This document shows positions 23,188 to 34,259 of a stretch of 64,000 nt of DNA, in pieces. The stretch spans positions 5,190,721-5,254,720 of the forward strand of contig CM037457.1 of NCBI GenBank assembly GCA_021014325.1, in the 5' to 3' direction. The stretch is from Plazaster borealis (taxonomy: Eukaryota > Echinodermata > Asteroidea > Forcipulatida > Labidiasteridae). Position numbers and translations under genes: made by a program. Within the stretch, counting starts at the first letter, position 1; the number at the start of each line of letters is the position of its first letter. The notes beneath the pieces were generated by a model. That model did not search any database. It was not told the origin of the DNA and saw only the letters and a program-made list of their open reading frames with translations.

Positions 23188-23566
23188 ATACTACACTGGT
23201 CACATGGGAAGTTTAACATTTTGTGTCATAATGGCCACATAAATTCAAGAGTTATAAAAATAACTGCTGAACAAGTTTTGAGATGTTCCCCCTTTTCCTC
23301 ATATCAAAAGTTGGTATAAATCAGACAGCGCAATCTCCATAAAATATAGGATTTAATAAGCTTCTATTGAGCTGTGTACAAATCGTGCCTGCAGGAAGTC
23401 CAGGCTCTGTGGCTCTTTTGTCTGATTTTGTTTACCAACTTTTGATATGAGGAAAGGGGGAACACTATCTCAAAACTTGTTCAGCTGTAGTTTTCATAAC
23501 TCTTGAATTTATGTAGACATTATGACACGAAGTGTTAAATTTCCCACATATGACCAGTGTATGTGA
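23188..23566. mobile_element. Fold-back element with arms over 120 bp
   Basis: The left arm (about 23188-23325, including TAATGGCCACATAAATTCAA and CTCATATCAAAAGTTGGTA) and the right arm (about 23425-23566, including ACCAACTTTTGATATGAGG and CTTGAATTTATGTAG) are reverse complements with scattered mismatches. A loop of about 100 bp separates them. It is non-coding. Confidence 0.82.
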
Positions 23567-23589
23567 TGTCACAAGTTACAAGTAAATGG

Positions 23590-23937
23590 TCTATGACCGC
23601 GTTTACACTAGATCAAGAAAGGTGGATCAGACCCGGTTCAAGATCCTGCAATTTTACTCCACCTTTTGAGGAGGGTTGAACCCTGCAATTTGGTGGATCA
23701 GATTCAGCAAAGTGGATTCCAGAAACAAGTGTATTCGCAAAGGTGTATCAGACACCGCAATTCAATGTGCTCATTTCCGGTTTTGCTAGGAATGGTGGGA
23801 TTTTTGCTTGTGTTTTTGTGTGACAGCTGTGATCAAAAGTGGGATCAGAGCTGGATCAGGCACTGGTGTAAACACGACACCAGATCTTGATCTGTGGTCA
23901 TGATAAAAACGCCGGATCTCAATCCACCTTTCTGGAT
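23590..23937. mobile_element. Element with GATC-rich inverted ends
   Basis: ACCGCGTTTACACTAGATCA and AAGGTGGATCAG at the left are matched by CTGGTGTAAACACGACACC, CAGATCTTGATC and ATCCACCTTTCTGG at the right in inverted sense. It lies 20 bp from the preceding fold-back. The interior repeats GTGGATCAG, GGATCAGAGC words. Confidence 0.6.
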
Positions 23938-23959
23938 TGAATGTTAATGCAATGTATAC

Positions 23960-24290
23960 TCTTCAGGGGGTGGGGGGGGGTATGATTTGGTTGGCTGCAG
24001 ATTGCGCCAAAGCACCTTGTAAATCCTTAGCCTACAAGGTGCTTTGTAAATGAGTCTCATAATTCAAAGAGATAGGGGGGGAGGGGGGTATGATGTGGTT
24101 GGCTGCAGATTGCGCCAAAGCACCTTGTAAATCCTTAGCCTACAAGGTGCTTTGTAAATGAATCTCATAATTCAAAGAGATAGGGGGATGGGGGTATGAT
24201 GTGGTTGGCTGCAGATTGCACCACACCACCTTGTAAGTCCTTAGCCTACAAGGTGATTTGTAAATGAATCTCATAATTCAAAGAGATAGC
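23960..24290 (+). repeat. Three-copy tandem repeat (about 107 bp) with internal hairpin
   Basis: Each copy has TATGATGTGGTTGGCTGCAG, ATTGCGCCAAAGCACCTTGT, AAATCCTTAGCCTACAAGG, TGCTTTGTAAATG and TCATAATTCAAAGAGATAGG. The parts GCACCTTGTAAA and ACAAGGTGC pair. The unit resembles the body of the Leu-type SINE (compare GCGCCACAGCACCTCGTAAA at 27930), so the array is probably an amplified SINE piece. Confidence 0.8.
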
Positions 24291-25057
24291 TCTGCCGTAT
24301 CTGTCGTAAAAATGAGTGGTTTTGAGATGCCCGTAGGGTGTGACAATCATGTACATTCACTTCAACTACGGATTAAATGTAGCCATCGTAATCTCAGATG
24401 GTGTCCCGAATTTGCCCTCCAGTTATTGTCCATGTATGTTCCTTGACAGTTTGTCAATTAAAAAGATGAGTAATAAATCATAAACTAGTGCGGTTCTGTC
24501 TATCAATGTTGGAAGACAGTAGACGTTGACTTGTTTCGCCTTCTAAATTCTACCATCTGAAGCAGAAAATAGCTTCATACATGCCTAGGGGGATATCAAT
24601 AGCTTTAAACCACAATACAGCTAATTGCCTCCATGCCCTTTTTTCTGAACTGAAACATCCAAAAAAGGTTTATCTTGTTCCTAATGATTAATCGATTCAA
24701 GGGCTAAATATCCTGCCTGCTCTACTCCCAAAGTTCAATGGATGTTTCTTGTGGTTCAATGATTTGATTTTCAAGTTAACTGTAAGGTACGTGTATAGGT
24801 CTGTTCACACCTCAGAGGTTTTGTCAGGTGCCCGTAATCCCCGCAGAAGACATTGCTTGATAAGGGTGCTGTAGAAGTGTGCCAACTCATCAGATAGCAC
24901 CAGCCTATAGTCTTGAATGTGTGACCTCTATTTTGATAATCATGCAGACTGGAGATCCATTTGCAGTGAAGTTGAAGAGCATGATCATAAAGTGTGCGAC
25001 CAGTTTTAGGGTCAAGTTGAGTCTGATGAAAATAAATTTCTGCCTTGGATTTCATAA
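24291..25057. other. No recognised feature
   Basis: Open frames on both strands at 24771-25133 overlap without recognisable domains. Otherwise nothing was seen. Confidence 0.45.
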
Positions 25058-25215
25058 TTTCATCGGGCTAGCTCGGTGGTCTATAGACATCTGCTCTAGC
25101 AATGCAAAGGTCGTGGGTTTGAATCCCACCTGAGTGATTTGCCTGTGGATTTTGTTCACAGAACTCGGGAAGTACTGAGTATACAGTGCTTAATACACAT
25201 CGGTAAAAACAAATT
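25058..25215 (+). mobile_element. tRNA-derived SINE (possibly Ala-like head)
   Basis: The A box TAGCTCGGTGG is at 25069-25079 and the B box GGTTTGAATCC at 25116-25126. The loop between them contains AGC in the anticodon position, but stem pairing is poor. The body continues TGATTTGCCTGTGGATTTTG, TTCACAGAACTCGGG. A matching reverse-strand fragment is near 44515-44590. Confidence 0.65.
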
Positions 25216-26053
25216 CTATGTTGTTTTTGTTTTTTGTTTTATTGTTGTTGTTTGCCTTCCATCTTTCTGGTATTGAGAACAGTCGATTTTCAAAAGCTAC
25301 CATCACTGTAACACGCAGGCCTGAATATACCTATGGAGAGAATCTGGTCTTGGGTTGGCGAGAAGAGGGGGGAGAGGTCCCAAATGGGGAAAAACTGAAA
25401 TCAAAATCTGAAATCGATAAACTGAAATCACTCATCTCTGAAAGAAAATCTCGTTACTGATGGTTCACTCATACATGAAGAATCTTGAGACGTACAAGTA
25501 CTAAGGATTACATGCACGTACATACCAGTTCGTATTGGCTGTAACACCAGGTTGTATCTTGTCTCCATGCAAGCGCATAATTTCATAAAACGATATAGAG
25601 CTGCCTGTTTCTCCAATCACAAAGATACTCGTCCCGATACCCCCCCCCCCCCCCCCCGCCATTTAATTTGTTTCCTGTCACTTCATGTCTGGGTCGCCTT
25701 ATACCAAAGTGTTAAATTCATATTGATTTTTTTTTCATAGGGCTGGGGATGTCAGAGCAGTTGGGTTCGTTAGAATACAGATGGTTGGGTTTTTGCTTAC
25801 AGTTCACTGGCCATGTATTATGTGTGGATGAAGCGCGTGTCTATTGCATTCAGAGTTAGATAAAGGTAGCGGTATTTCGATGTAGATGAGTCGTCTTTAG
25901 CTGAAGAAAAGGAGGAAAGAAACGGCCCTCCACGGTAGATTTAACAGTCTAACTCGCACCGGCATTCAAAAGAGTAAACAACAACTGAGATTTTCACATT
26001 TAAGGTCTACACTTTAAAGCTACATCATTTCCTTTTTGAATACTACATTGATC
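25216..26053. other. No recognised gene; long poly-C tract
   Basis: A C17 run interrupted by one G lies at 25640-25660. An 80-codon + frame (25218-25460) starts in a T/G-rich low-complexity stretch and is unconvincing. Confidence 0.45.
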
Positions 26054-26441
26054 AGGGATCGAATTACAGGGGAAAATCCACAAGACCGCAGGGCTTGTAG
26101 CTCAACATTATTACTGGACCAGAATGTTTTTTACAAGACCAGAATCTTAATGAGAAAAAAAACTATCAACCCAGTTTAACATATATAAACTGTTTTTATT
26201 TGAACAAGCACTAACAAAAAGAGAAGATTGATCTCATTTGTCTTACGAGTAAGTACACTTCAATACTCAAAAGAACTGAAAGATATTTATCAGACTCCAA
26301 GTCAACAGTGTTTATTTCTTATGTATAATTATTCAATTGAAAAATACAAGACCACCAGGCCTGCCCAGTTGTGAGTTTACTGGCCCGGCGCTAAGATCAC
26401 TGGCCTATGGGCCTGTGGTCCAGTGTTAAATTCGAGCCCTG
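26054..26441 (-). mobile_element. Intact CAGGGCTCGAATT-family MITE (reference copy)
   Basis: The 388-bp element is bounded by GGGATCGAATTACAGG and AAATTCGAGCCCTG as inverted repeats. It is the only copy here without an insertion and defines the order of parts: terminus, GGGCCAGTAAACTC, GGTCTTGTATTTTTCAATTG, GACTTGGAGTCTGATAAATA, GAGATCAATCTTCTC, TTCTGGTCTTGTAAAAAAC, terminus (read on the - strand). It is non-coding. Confidence 0.8.
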
Positions 26442-26453
26442 TTCATTCCCATC

Positions 26454-26619
26454 CCAGGTCTAGAACTAAAGGGAGGCCATGGTCTCTGTTGCCCCTGGTC
26501 TTGGCCTTGGTGCCCCTTCAAAAGTTATCCATAGACTTTAAGATTGTTTCCAATGGAAGTGCCCTATTGAAAAATTAAAATACCAGCCTTGCCCCCTCAA
26601 AGAAGAAATTCTAGGCCTA
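26454..26619 (+). mobile_element. AGGCCTGGAATT-type MITE
   Basis: CCAGGTCTAGAAC at the left and AAATTCTAGGCCTAC at the right are inverted repeats. The interior GCCATGGTCTCTGTTGCCCC, TGGTCTTGGCCTTGGTGCCC matches 7811-7970. It lies 12 bp from the preceding element. Confidence 0.7.
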
Positions 26620-26706
26620 CCATCCTCCCCAGAGCCGTATATTAGGGAGCTTTCGTTTTGGACGACGGATGGTTCTGCAACGGTGAAAATGACACGTCGA
26701 GCTATC

Positions 26707-26718
26707 TGCGCATGCGTC
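26707..26718. promoter_or_regulatory. NRF-1-like site
   Basis: TGCGCATGCGTC matches 10 of 12 positions of the palindromic NRF-1 consensus. No promoter or transcript start can be shown near it, so it may be a chance match or part of another repeat. Confidence 0.25.
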
Positions 26719-26845
26719 GACTCTGAGGCTTGAGCCGCCTTCCTTTTCAATTTCTACAACAGTACTTGGGTTGAATGTGCTGCGTTGTGAAATTGGGTTC
26801 AACCGTTGGCAAACCCATCCGCGTCCATCCGCCAAAAAAAAATCC

Positions 26846-27029
26846 TATTGAGAGAGTTGCGACAACGTGCGATTAGAAGCCATTTTGTGTAAACAAAAAC
26901 CGCATTGGCAAACACAGGGTGCCAGACTAGTCTGCCCATTGGGTTGTGCTGCATTTGGACCAGAAAATGGCGTTCAGCAGCCACGTGACCAAAGAAAACT
27001 GGTCCCTCTATGTCGCAACTCTCTCAATA
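26846..27029. mobile_element. MITE with 19-bp perfect inverted ends
   Basis: TATTGAGAGAGTTGCGACA and TGTCGCAACTCTCTCAATA are exact reverse complements bounding 184 bp. The interior has GATTAGAAGCCATTTTG and CCAGAAAATGGCGTTC. A left-end fragment of the same family is at 56016-56100. Confidence 0.85.
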
Positions 27030-27671
27030 CACAGCTCTGATTCTTCCCGTTTTTAATTAGCAGCCCTCATACCCAGTTTGTGAAAATTGCGTCAGATATG
27101 TGGTAAAAGTTTTGGGAAAAGCAGTATGCTCATATTTTGTATGGGATTTTGCCGGTTTTCGTAATACCCTTATGTCGGTTTGGAAAGATGAAATAAGAAC
27201 TTAGTGTTGGGGAAAAGATTTCTGACTATCTGATTCCGTTCCACTTTTTTTCAAATTGGCATTACAAATCACTCTGCATAAAGTTTATTTTATTTTGTAA
27301 AATTGTTAACATATATTTTAACACTTTGGTATTTCAACACTTTAGAGACCATTCATTTCTGTAGAATCATCACAGTACACCCAGAAATGTCTCAGTTGCT
27401 AATTCTTAAACACAATTTTTCAGTAATTTCTGGAAAATATAATAAGAAACATAAATTTGGGGTCTTGTTTAGAAATGTAGATCTAATGTAAGTGTTTGAA
27501 ACATTAGAAAATGTCATTCAGTACATGTCCTTTTCTCTGACCTTTTTGGTTGGGTGGCAGTAGGTCAAATCATGCAGCTTATTTTCGGGCCGCTATGGAC
27601 ATTTCAATATAAGCCGCTTGCAGTCATTATTTTCTCTTAAGGGTCCATCAACAATGAGTGTAGATTTGGTT
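27030..27671. other. No recognised feature
   Basis: AT-rich spacer with T-runs and only short open frames. Confidence 0.45.
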
Positions 27672-28130
27672 TGGCGTGCCACGGCCGAGCGGATAAGAAC
27701 ACCGGTCTCAAGCTCTGGTGTTTCTGATCAGCAGAGTGTGGGTTCGAATCCCAGTCATGACACTTGTGTCCTTTAAAAGCAAGACACTTAACCATTATTG
27801 CTGCGTCCTTCGGATGGGACGTAAAGCCGTAGGTCCCGTATGTTGTGTAATGTACGTAAAAGAACCCAGTGCACTTATCAAAAAGAGAAGGGGTTCATCC
27901 CGGTATTCCTGGTTTGATCGGCAGCATATTGCGCCACAGCACCTCGTAAACCATTACATGGTGCTGAGTAAACGAAAACATGTAGGTCTCATACTTCAAA
28001 TATGTAGCTCCGCATACCTTGCAGGAAAAACATACTGTCTGTTTGTTCAAGCGCCTTGAGTACCTTATTAGTAGGTACGTGCGCTAAATAAGACTGTATT
28101 ATTATTATTAATATTATTATTATTATTGTT
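27672..28130 (+). mobile_element. Full-length SINE with tRNA-Leu(CAA)-like head
   Basis: The head has the A-box region CGGCCGAGCGGATAAGA, an anticodon region TCTCAAGCTCT with CAA in the anticodon position, a long variable arm (TTTCTGATCAGCAGAG) and the B box GGTTCGAATCC at 27741-27751. The body includes TGCGTCCTTCGGATGGGACG and AAAAGAACCCAGTGCACTT. It ends in ATT repeats at 28098-28128. The long-variable-arm layout is that of a class II tRNA. Confidence 0.82.
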
Positions 28131-30183
28131 GATCAAGTATGAACAAAGCTTATGGGGCGTGTTACATTTTGTGTCACAGTCTAAAATCCTCCATTGATTA
28201 CTTTCCCTTTTACCAGTCTAACCTGTTCATTAGTTGCCAAAAAATCTCCCCCTCCCTCCCCCCAGTGTTAGACAGAGGGGTATCTCCTCATCTGTTGGAC
28301 ACCCTATTTTTTAATTGAGACACCCCTCTTTTCCATGGGTGGAGAGGGACTATTTGGTTAAGGGGGGGCAGAGGGGTTGATTTGCCCCAAATTGTACTCG
28401 GATAAAAACTTGAGAGTCATTTCCTCTAAATATTTGACATATGTTTCCACGGTCAAAAAATCTATTTTGTTAATACTTTGTTGTGTAGGATGAAAGGACT
28501 TGGGTCGCAAGTAAACAAAATAGACTTTTAAAATCAGTATGTAGCCCTTTGTCATAATAACAGGCCATTTTGTATTCTGGGCAATTTTGGCAAATTTTGG
28601 GATCTTAAAAACTGGTTTTTAGCTTATATTTAAAAGTTCACTTAGCCAAAATGCAAAAATATATCACAAAACACTTTTTATAGTACAAAATATCATTATT
28701 GCCCGTACTTGAGAAGAAAGAAAAAATATTATACACTCGCCCTTCTGCTTTTGTTTACTTTATGCATTAAAGCATGTTTTTAGAAGTTGCAAAATTGAAA
28801 TTTTTACCCTATTTTTGCCCCTCAAAATGTCAACTTGCCAGGGGTCTCAGAATATATTTTCCTTTCGGTTTTGATTAGGGCCAACATTGGTCTTTTCATA
28901 TCTGGCGAGAAAAAATAAGGCAATTGTATCCATTCAACAGGTTAGGTCAATTTGAACACCCTGTTCTCTTCCATTCATTGAACACAACCCGCAAAAATTC
29001 TTCCACCCGCTTTTGTCGAGTGAATTTCAATAACGTGTTTGTGAACATACGCGTGTATGTTTCAACTTAAGTAACAATAATCCAACAGACGACCAACCCA
29101 TGTGTGTCCATGGCTGCAGGTGGCCTTGATAAACAGAGCGTGCGATCTTGCAGTGTCGGTGACGACACCGAGAACCGTTTGAAAATGAAATCAATTTAAC
29201 TCAGAGGGCAGGGACGTTGAAATCCAACGTTTTTTTTACCACCATGGAGTATACAACAAATGGAACAAGATTTTTTTGAGAATTAGGTTAAGTATTCAGG
29301 TGTGTTCTTGCGGTGGCAATGGAAAAATAAAAATCCATTTTTCACGTACTGGATCGTGTGGCCGTAATTCCACAACCCATCAGGAAAAACCTTGATGGAG
29401 AAATTTGTCGCAGGGAGAGAAAAATATTGTCTTGACCGAGAGATTTGTCGGACAAAGAGAAAATATTTGTTGACAAGGAGTCTTACTTTAAACGGCTACT
29501 TGAGCCATTTTTTTCTTTTTAAGGGAACGCTATTAAAACTTGTTTATAATATTTTGTTTATCACTTAATTGTAAATTTTGATATTTTTACACTTCTGAAT
29601 TTTTTGTAATTATCGATCAAAAAATAAGGCCCCAACCTCAAGGTGTTGAAAAACTAGAAACACTTCTGCCGTTGATGGCGTGCTTCAAAATGACAATACT
29701 TTGACATCATCTGTGGAATGTTGCTTTGTTATTGCAACAAAGCGGCTGTACAAAACAGAGCTCCCACAAATGACGTAACATGAATGATGACATCATTGGG
29801 CTTTTTGCTAATCTTTCTGAAAAGCACCGGAGAGTGTTTTCAAAATGATTGTTTTGGGGTTTCTTACAATCAAAATTTGTTTACTCTCCTGTAAACTCAA
29901 TTCCCTTATTGATTTAACACATTTTTAAATGAACTTCAGCAAAGATCACTTGTTGCCGTTTTCGTTCAAGCTGGTCTTTAAAGTCGGTTTGTAGGTTTGT
30001 TAAAAGGTCGGCATTAACTTAGTCTGCATATGTACGTTGTATCTGAGCTGAGCCAAACCTGTGACGTTTCAAGCTAACAGATGTACGATTGGTATTTTTG
30101 TGTTAACATTTTCAAGGAAAACAGGCGCAAAATACTTGTGCATGTCGATATAATGCAGCAACAGCCATAAGTCCTCTCTTGTA
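28131..30183. other. No recognised gene
   Basis: About 2 kb of AT-rich DNA. Short inverted words and G-runs are present, but no supported element or exon. Confidence 0.45.
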
Positions 30184-31060
30184 TTGATTTTGACAATCTT
30201 CTTTTATTTGGGGCTATGTCATAAATTGGACAGAGTTGAAAGATTAAAAATTAGTGCAGCTCGTTTGGTATGTTCTGCACCCTTGGGGGAACATATTACC
30301 CCATCACTCAGGAGCCTTCATTGGCTATCGATTAGAGGACGGCCTCATTTTAAACTTGCTCTTTTTGTTTATAAATGCCAAGAATAAAAACTACTCCTGG
30401 ATATCTTTCCAATTTACTGTCAATATTACCTCCATGTTTTCTTCGGTCCACACTTGACATCACTCACTTGAGTGTTCCCTGTGCAAACAAAGTTCTGGGT
30501 CAAAAAGCATTCAGAGTAGATGGACCAACGATTTTGAACAATCTTCCTCCTGTCATTAGGGAATCTGGTAGTTTATCTCTAGTTCGTAAAGCTCTTAAAG
30601 GCATGTTTGGTAATTACTCAAATGTATCTTAGCATAAAAAATGACGCAGTAATGAGCAACGGAGAGCTGTTGATAGTATAAAACATTGTGAGAAATGACT
30701 CCCTCTGAAGTAATGTAGTTTTTTTCTCACTAAAACATTTGAATATGAAAAAGACTTCAGGCCTGAAGCCTTTTTCAGGCATCTGAAAGCACACAAATTT
30801 GTGCAACAAGGGTGCTTTTCTTTCATTATTTTCTTGCAACTTCGATGACCAATTGAGCCCAAATTTTCACAGGTTTGTTATTTTATGCACATGTTGGGAT
30901 ACACCAAGTGAGAATACTGGTCTTTGACAATTACCAAACGTGTTCAGTGCCTTTAAGACTCACCTCTACCCATGTTGATTTGTATAATGTGCGCTATGAT
31001 CTTGATGGAATAGGCCTTGTAATTTTAATTCTTGTGTGTGATGTTATTGAAACATTTGTG
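30184..31060 (+). mobile_element. 3' end of CR1/Jockey/L2-type LINE, split by a MITE
   Basis: Two adjacent frames carry the end of ORF2. At about 30214-30387 is LDRVERLKISAARLVCSA, then ITPSLRSLHWLSIRGR, HFKLALFVYKCQE. After a frameshift, 30375-30598 gives TPGYLSNLLSILPP, VLGQKAFRVDGPTILNNLPP, VIRESGSLSLVRKAL. These match the usual C-terminal region after the reverse transcriptase domain ('R...AARLV', 'LHWLP', 'FK...L.YKC', 'G.RAF....P..WN.LP'). The frame runs into a MITE at the TTAA of ALK and resumes after it as KTHLYPC and a stop (30955-30977). The 3' untranslated part then fades into unique DNA. Confidence 0.82.
30595..30956 (+). mobile_element. TTAA MITE, group A, inside a LINE
   Basis: TTAA duplications at 30595-30598 and 30953-30956 flank the element AGGCATGTTTGGTAATTAC ... 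CGTGTTCAGTGCCT. The interior AGCAACGGAGAGCTGTTGAT, AAACATTGTGAGAAATGACT, GAGCCCAAATTTTCACAGG and GGTCTTTGACAATTACC is shared with 33526-33900 and 41483-41938. The host LINE frame reads straight across if one TTAA and the element are left out. Confidence 0.88.
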
Positions 31061-31724
31061 GATAGTGTTAAGAGTAACAGTATTAATGGAGTCATTTTCT
31101 TGAAAATGTTGTTGTTTTTTAACCAAAACTGGGTTGGGACGTTTACCGTTTAACTGTTTAACCGTTAAACAAACAAAAACTGTTGAAATCCGTTTTCAAA
31201 TTTCCGTAAGGTTAAACGTAGCTCACAGTGAAAAACAAATGAGACCTTCCTTTTCTTTAAAATGTCAGCCCCAGGTGCTATCCAGGGAAAATTATTGACA
31301 TCCCTTTCCTTGGTGGAATAACTATCTTAATCCTAATTAAATGTAATATTTATTTTTCAGTCCTCTACAATTTTGTGTACATTTTTCTTTGTACGCCAGC
31401 CACGCCGTCGGTTTGTTGTTTTGTGAATGTCAAGACTGGCTATAGTGTTCTATTTTCAATCCTGATCGATCCTGGAAAGTGTCTTGACATTTGCTGGGGT
31501 TTGTTCACAGGTCAGCTCATAGTGTAGATTGGAATTGGTTTAACCAGTTAAACAGAAGTCACATGTTCCGTTGAACCGTAATAGGAAAATAAACATAGAT
31601 GCACAACCCTAATCCAAAGTAAAACATAATTTCCACAATATTTACAAAGCAAGTAACATTTTCAATGCAATGCAATGTATGCATATATACTTACTCTTAT
31701 GTAAATCTGACTCTTGTTTTAAAC
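30957..31724. other. LINE 3' tail grading into unique DNA
   Basis: After the LINE stop codon no clear element is seen. A 92-codon + frame at 30875-31153 crosses the MITE/LINE boundary and is accidental. Confidence 0.45.
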
Positions 31725-32900
31725 CCACTGTCTGACCATTCAATGTGGTTTTGACGAAATATAAATTACGCCAGCCTGCAATATGATATCTTGTGGTAAA
31801 TGCACATGTATCTACACCGTACACAGTCAACCCTCCTACTGTCTGACCATTCACGGTCACCCCATGTGGTTTTGAACAATAGATAAATTATGCCAGCCGA
31901 ATATAATATCTTGTGGTAGATGTACATGTATCTACACCGTACACAGTCAACCCTCCCACTGTCTGACCATTCACTGTCATCCAATGTGGTTTTGAACAAT
32001 AAATTATGCCAGCCTACAATATGATATCTTGTGGTAAATGCACATGTATCTACACTGTACACAGTCAACCCTCCTACTGTCTGACCATTCACTGTCATCC
32101 CATGTGGTTTTGAACAATGGATAAATTATGCCAGCCTGCAATATGATGTACACAGTCAACCCTCCTACTGTCTTACCATTCACTGTCATCCCATGTGGTT
32201 TTGAACAATAGATAAATTATGCCAGCCTGCAATATGATATCTTGTGGTAAAATGTACATGTATCTACACCGTACACAGTCAACCCTCCCACTGTCTGACC
32301 ATTCACTGTCATCCAATGTGGTTTTGAACAATAGATAAATGATACCAGCCTGCAATATGATATCTTGTGGTAAAATGTACATGTACCTACACCGTACACA
32401 GTCAACCCTCCTACTGTGTGACCATTCACTGTCATCCAATGTGGTTTTAAAGGAAAGATAAATTATGCCAGCCTGCAATATGATATATTGTGGTAAAATG
32501 TACATGTATCTACAACGTAAACAGTCAACCCTCCTACTGTGTGACCATTCACTGTCATCCAATGTGGTTTTGAACAATAGATAAATTATGCCAGCCTGCA
32601 ATATGATATCTTGTGGTAAAATGTACATGTATCTACACCGTACACAGTCATCCCTCCTACTGTTTGACCATTCACTGTCATCCAATGTGGTTTTGAACAA
32701 TAGATAAATTATGCAAACCTGCACAATATGATATCTTGTGGTAAATGTACATGTATCTACACTGTACACAGTCAACCCCCCTACTGTCTGACCATTCAAT
32801 ATCATCCACTGTGGTTTTGAATGATAGATACACTATGCCAGGCCGCAATATGATATGATATTGTGAATGTATACACAGTACATGCAAGTACACAGTAAAT
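31725..32900. repeat. 120-bp satellite, about ten units
   Basis: Units of about 120 bp carry AATATGATATCTTGTGGTAA, TGTACATGTATCTACACCG, TACACAGTCAACCCTCCTAC and TGTCTGACCATTCACTGTCA, then CAATGTGGTTTTGAACAATA. One unit near 32110-32200 is shortened. Since 120 is divisible by three, long frames run on - through several units (210 codons at 32173-32805). Every unit would give the same 40-residue block, with no start signal or known family, so it is more likely satellite than gene. Confidence 0.85.
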
Positions 32901-33048
32901 TCTGTGCACAATCGTGCCACCTTTTACAACCCTCAGCAGTTGACTGGTTGGTCAAATTGCCTGGAAATGTTAACAAGAGTAAGGGTGGTAGCTCTTTTGT
33001 GACACATCATGGCCAGTTTTAAGTAAAGTCTGTCCCGAACCAATATGG

Positions 33049-34259
33049 CTCATCAGCAGTGGCGTAACTAGACATTTTCATTTTGGGGGCAAGTGGGGGC
33101 AAAGATTAAAGTTGGGGGGGGGGGGCCAAAGAAGTGCAAGATTTTCATTGAATATGTTAACTGATAGTTGATACACACCAGCTGATACACACCAATGCAG
33201 TTCTAAAACAGTCTACATAGTTTGCAGGTAACAAAAGATTGCGAAAACAACCAAATCTTAGAGAATTTGTCATTTTTAAAAGATAAAAACTTTTCGACTG
33301 TATACAAGGATTAAATTACCAACAGTGATTACCAAGTATCAATTTAGAGTTGTACACGGCATTCTCAAGAGTCCATGCAATACTCTGATGGTACCACATC
33401 AGAATCAGAATCTTCTGTATTTTCCCGTCTCTGCCTCTAAGGTGTTGGAGCACGAGGCAAAGACGGGCGCTTTGATATGGAGAAGAAATGGGTTAAGCTA
33501 CCTTTTTCGCTGGCCATTTTGCTGTTTAAAGGCATCGTACACGTTTGGTGATTACTCAAAATATATATTAGCATAAAAACTGACTTGGTAACGAGCAACA
33601 GAGAGCTGTTGATAGTATAAAACATTGTGAGAAACGACTCCCTCTGAAGTAACGTAGTTTTCGAGAAAGAGGTAATTTCTCACTAAAATAATAAAAACTT
33701 CTTGCAAGAAGTTTTTATTCCTAATCTGAAAGCACACAAAAGTGTACAACAAGGGTGTTTTTTCTTTCATCATTTTCTTGCAACTTCGATGACCAATTGA
33801 GCCCAAATTTTCACAGGCTTGTTATTTTATGCATATGTTGAGATACAGCAAATGAGAACACTGGTCTTTGACAATTACCAAACGTGTACGATCCCTTTAA
33901 ATCTCTCTGTTGTGCATCTGACTATGTTGTGTTAACGGAGCTATTGGTCTGCCACCACCACGTAATAAACTGAACTTTGTGACTTCCTGCCCTCTCAATA
34001 ACCGCAAAACCACAACATACATTTACCGCCGACGATCGCGCACACGTTTCCACGCATTTGTCATGACTGCGTTATAGTCCACATACTGATATGAATAAAA
34101 GTTTTACTTTTTACGGCAGCATTTTTTGCAGCCTTAAACGATTGATATATTAAAAGAATATACTTTTCTGTGATTTCATATGGGGGGGCAAGGGTTCTGA
34201 GCGGGGGGGCGCAGGCCCCCCTGCCCCCCCCCCCCTCTGGTGACGCCACTGCTCATCAG
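33049..34259. mobile_element. hAT-like non-autonomous element
   Basis: The 8-bp direct repeat CTCATCAG at 33049-33056 and 34252-34259 flanks 1195 bp. That block begins CAGTGGCGTAACTAGA and ends TCTGGTGACGCCACTG, inverted ends matching 14 of 16. An 8-bp duplication with CAG...CTG ends is the hallmark of the hAT superfamily. Subterminal regions are G-rich on the left (33084-33123) and at the right (34181-34235, both G and C runs). No transposase frame is present, so it would need a helper. A TTAA MITE lies inside. Confidence 0.85.
33526..33900 (+). mobile_element. TTAA MITE, group A, inside the hAT-like element
   Basis: TTAA at 33526-33529 and 33897-33900 flank AGGCATCGTACACGTTTGG ... CCAAACGTGTACGATCCCT, inverted ends of over 20 bp. 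The interior matches 30595-30956, plus a local hairpin, AAAACTTCTTGCAAGAAGTT, at 33688-33709. Confidence 0.88.

Noticed and set aside
32173..32805. A 210-codon - frame as a real gene
   Set aside because: It is explained by a satellite whose period is a multiple of three; every unit gives the same block. Kept only as a finding to test.
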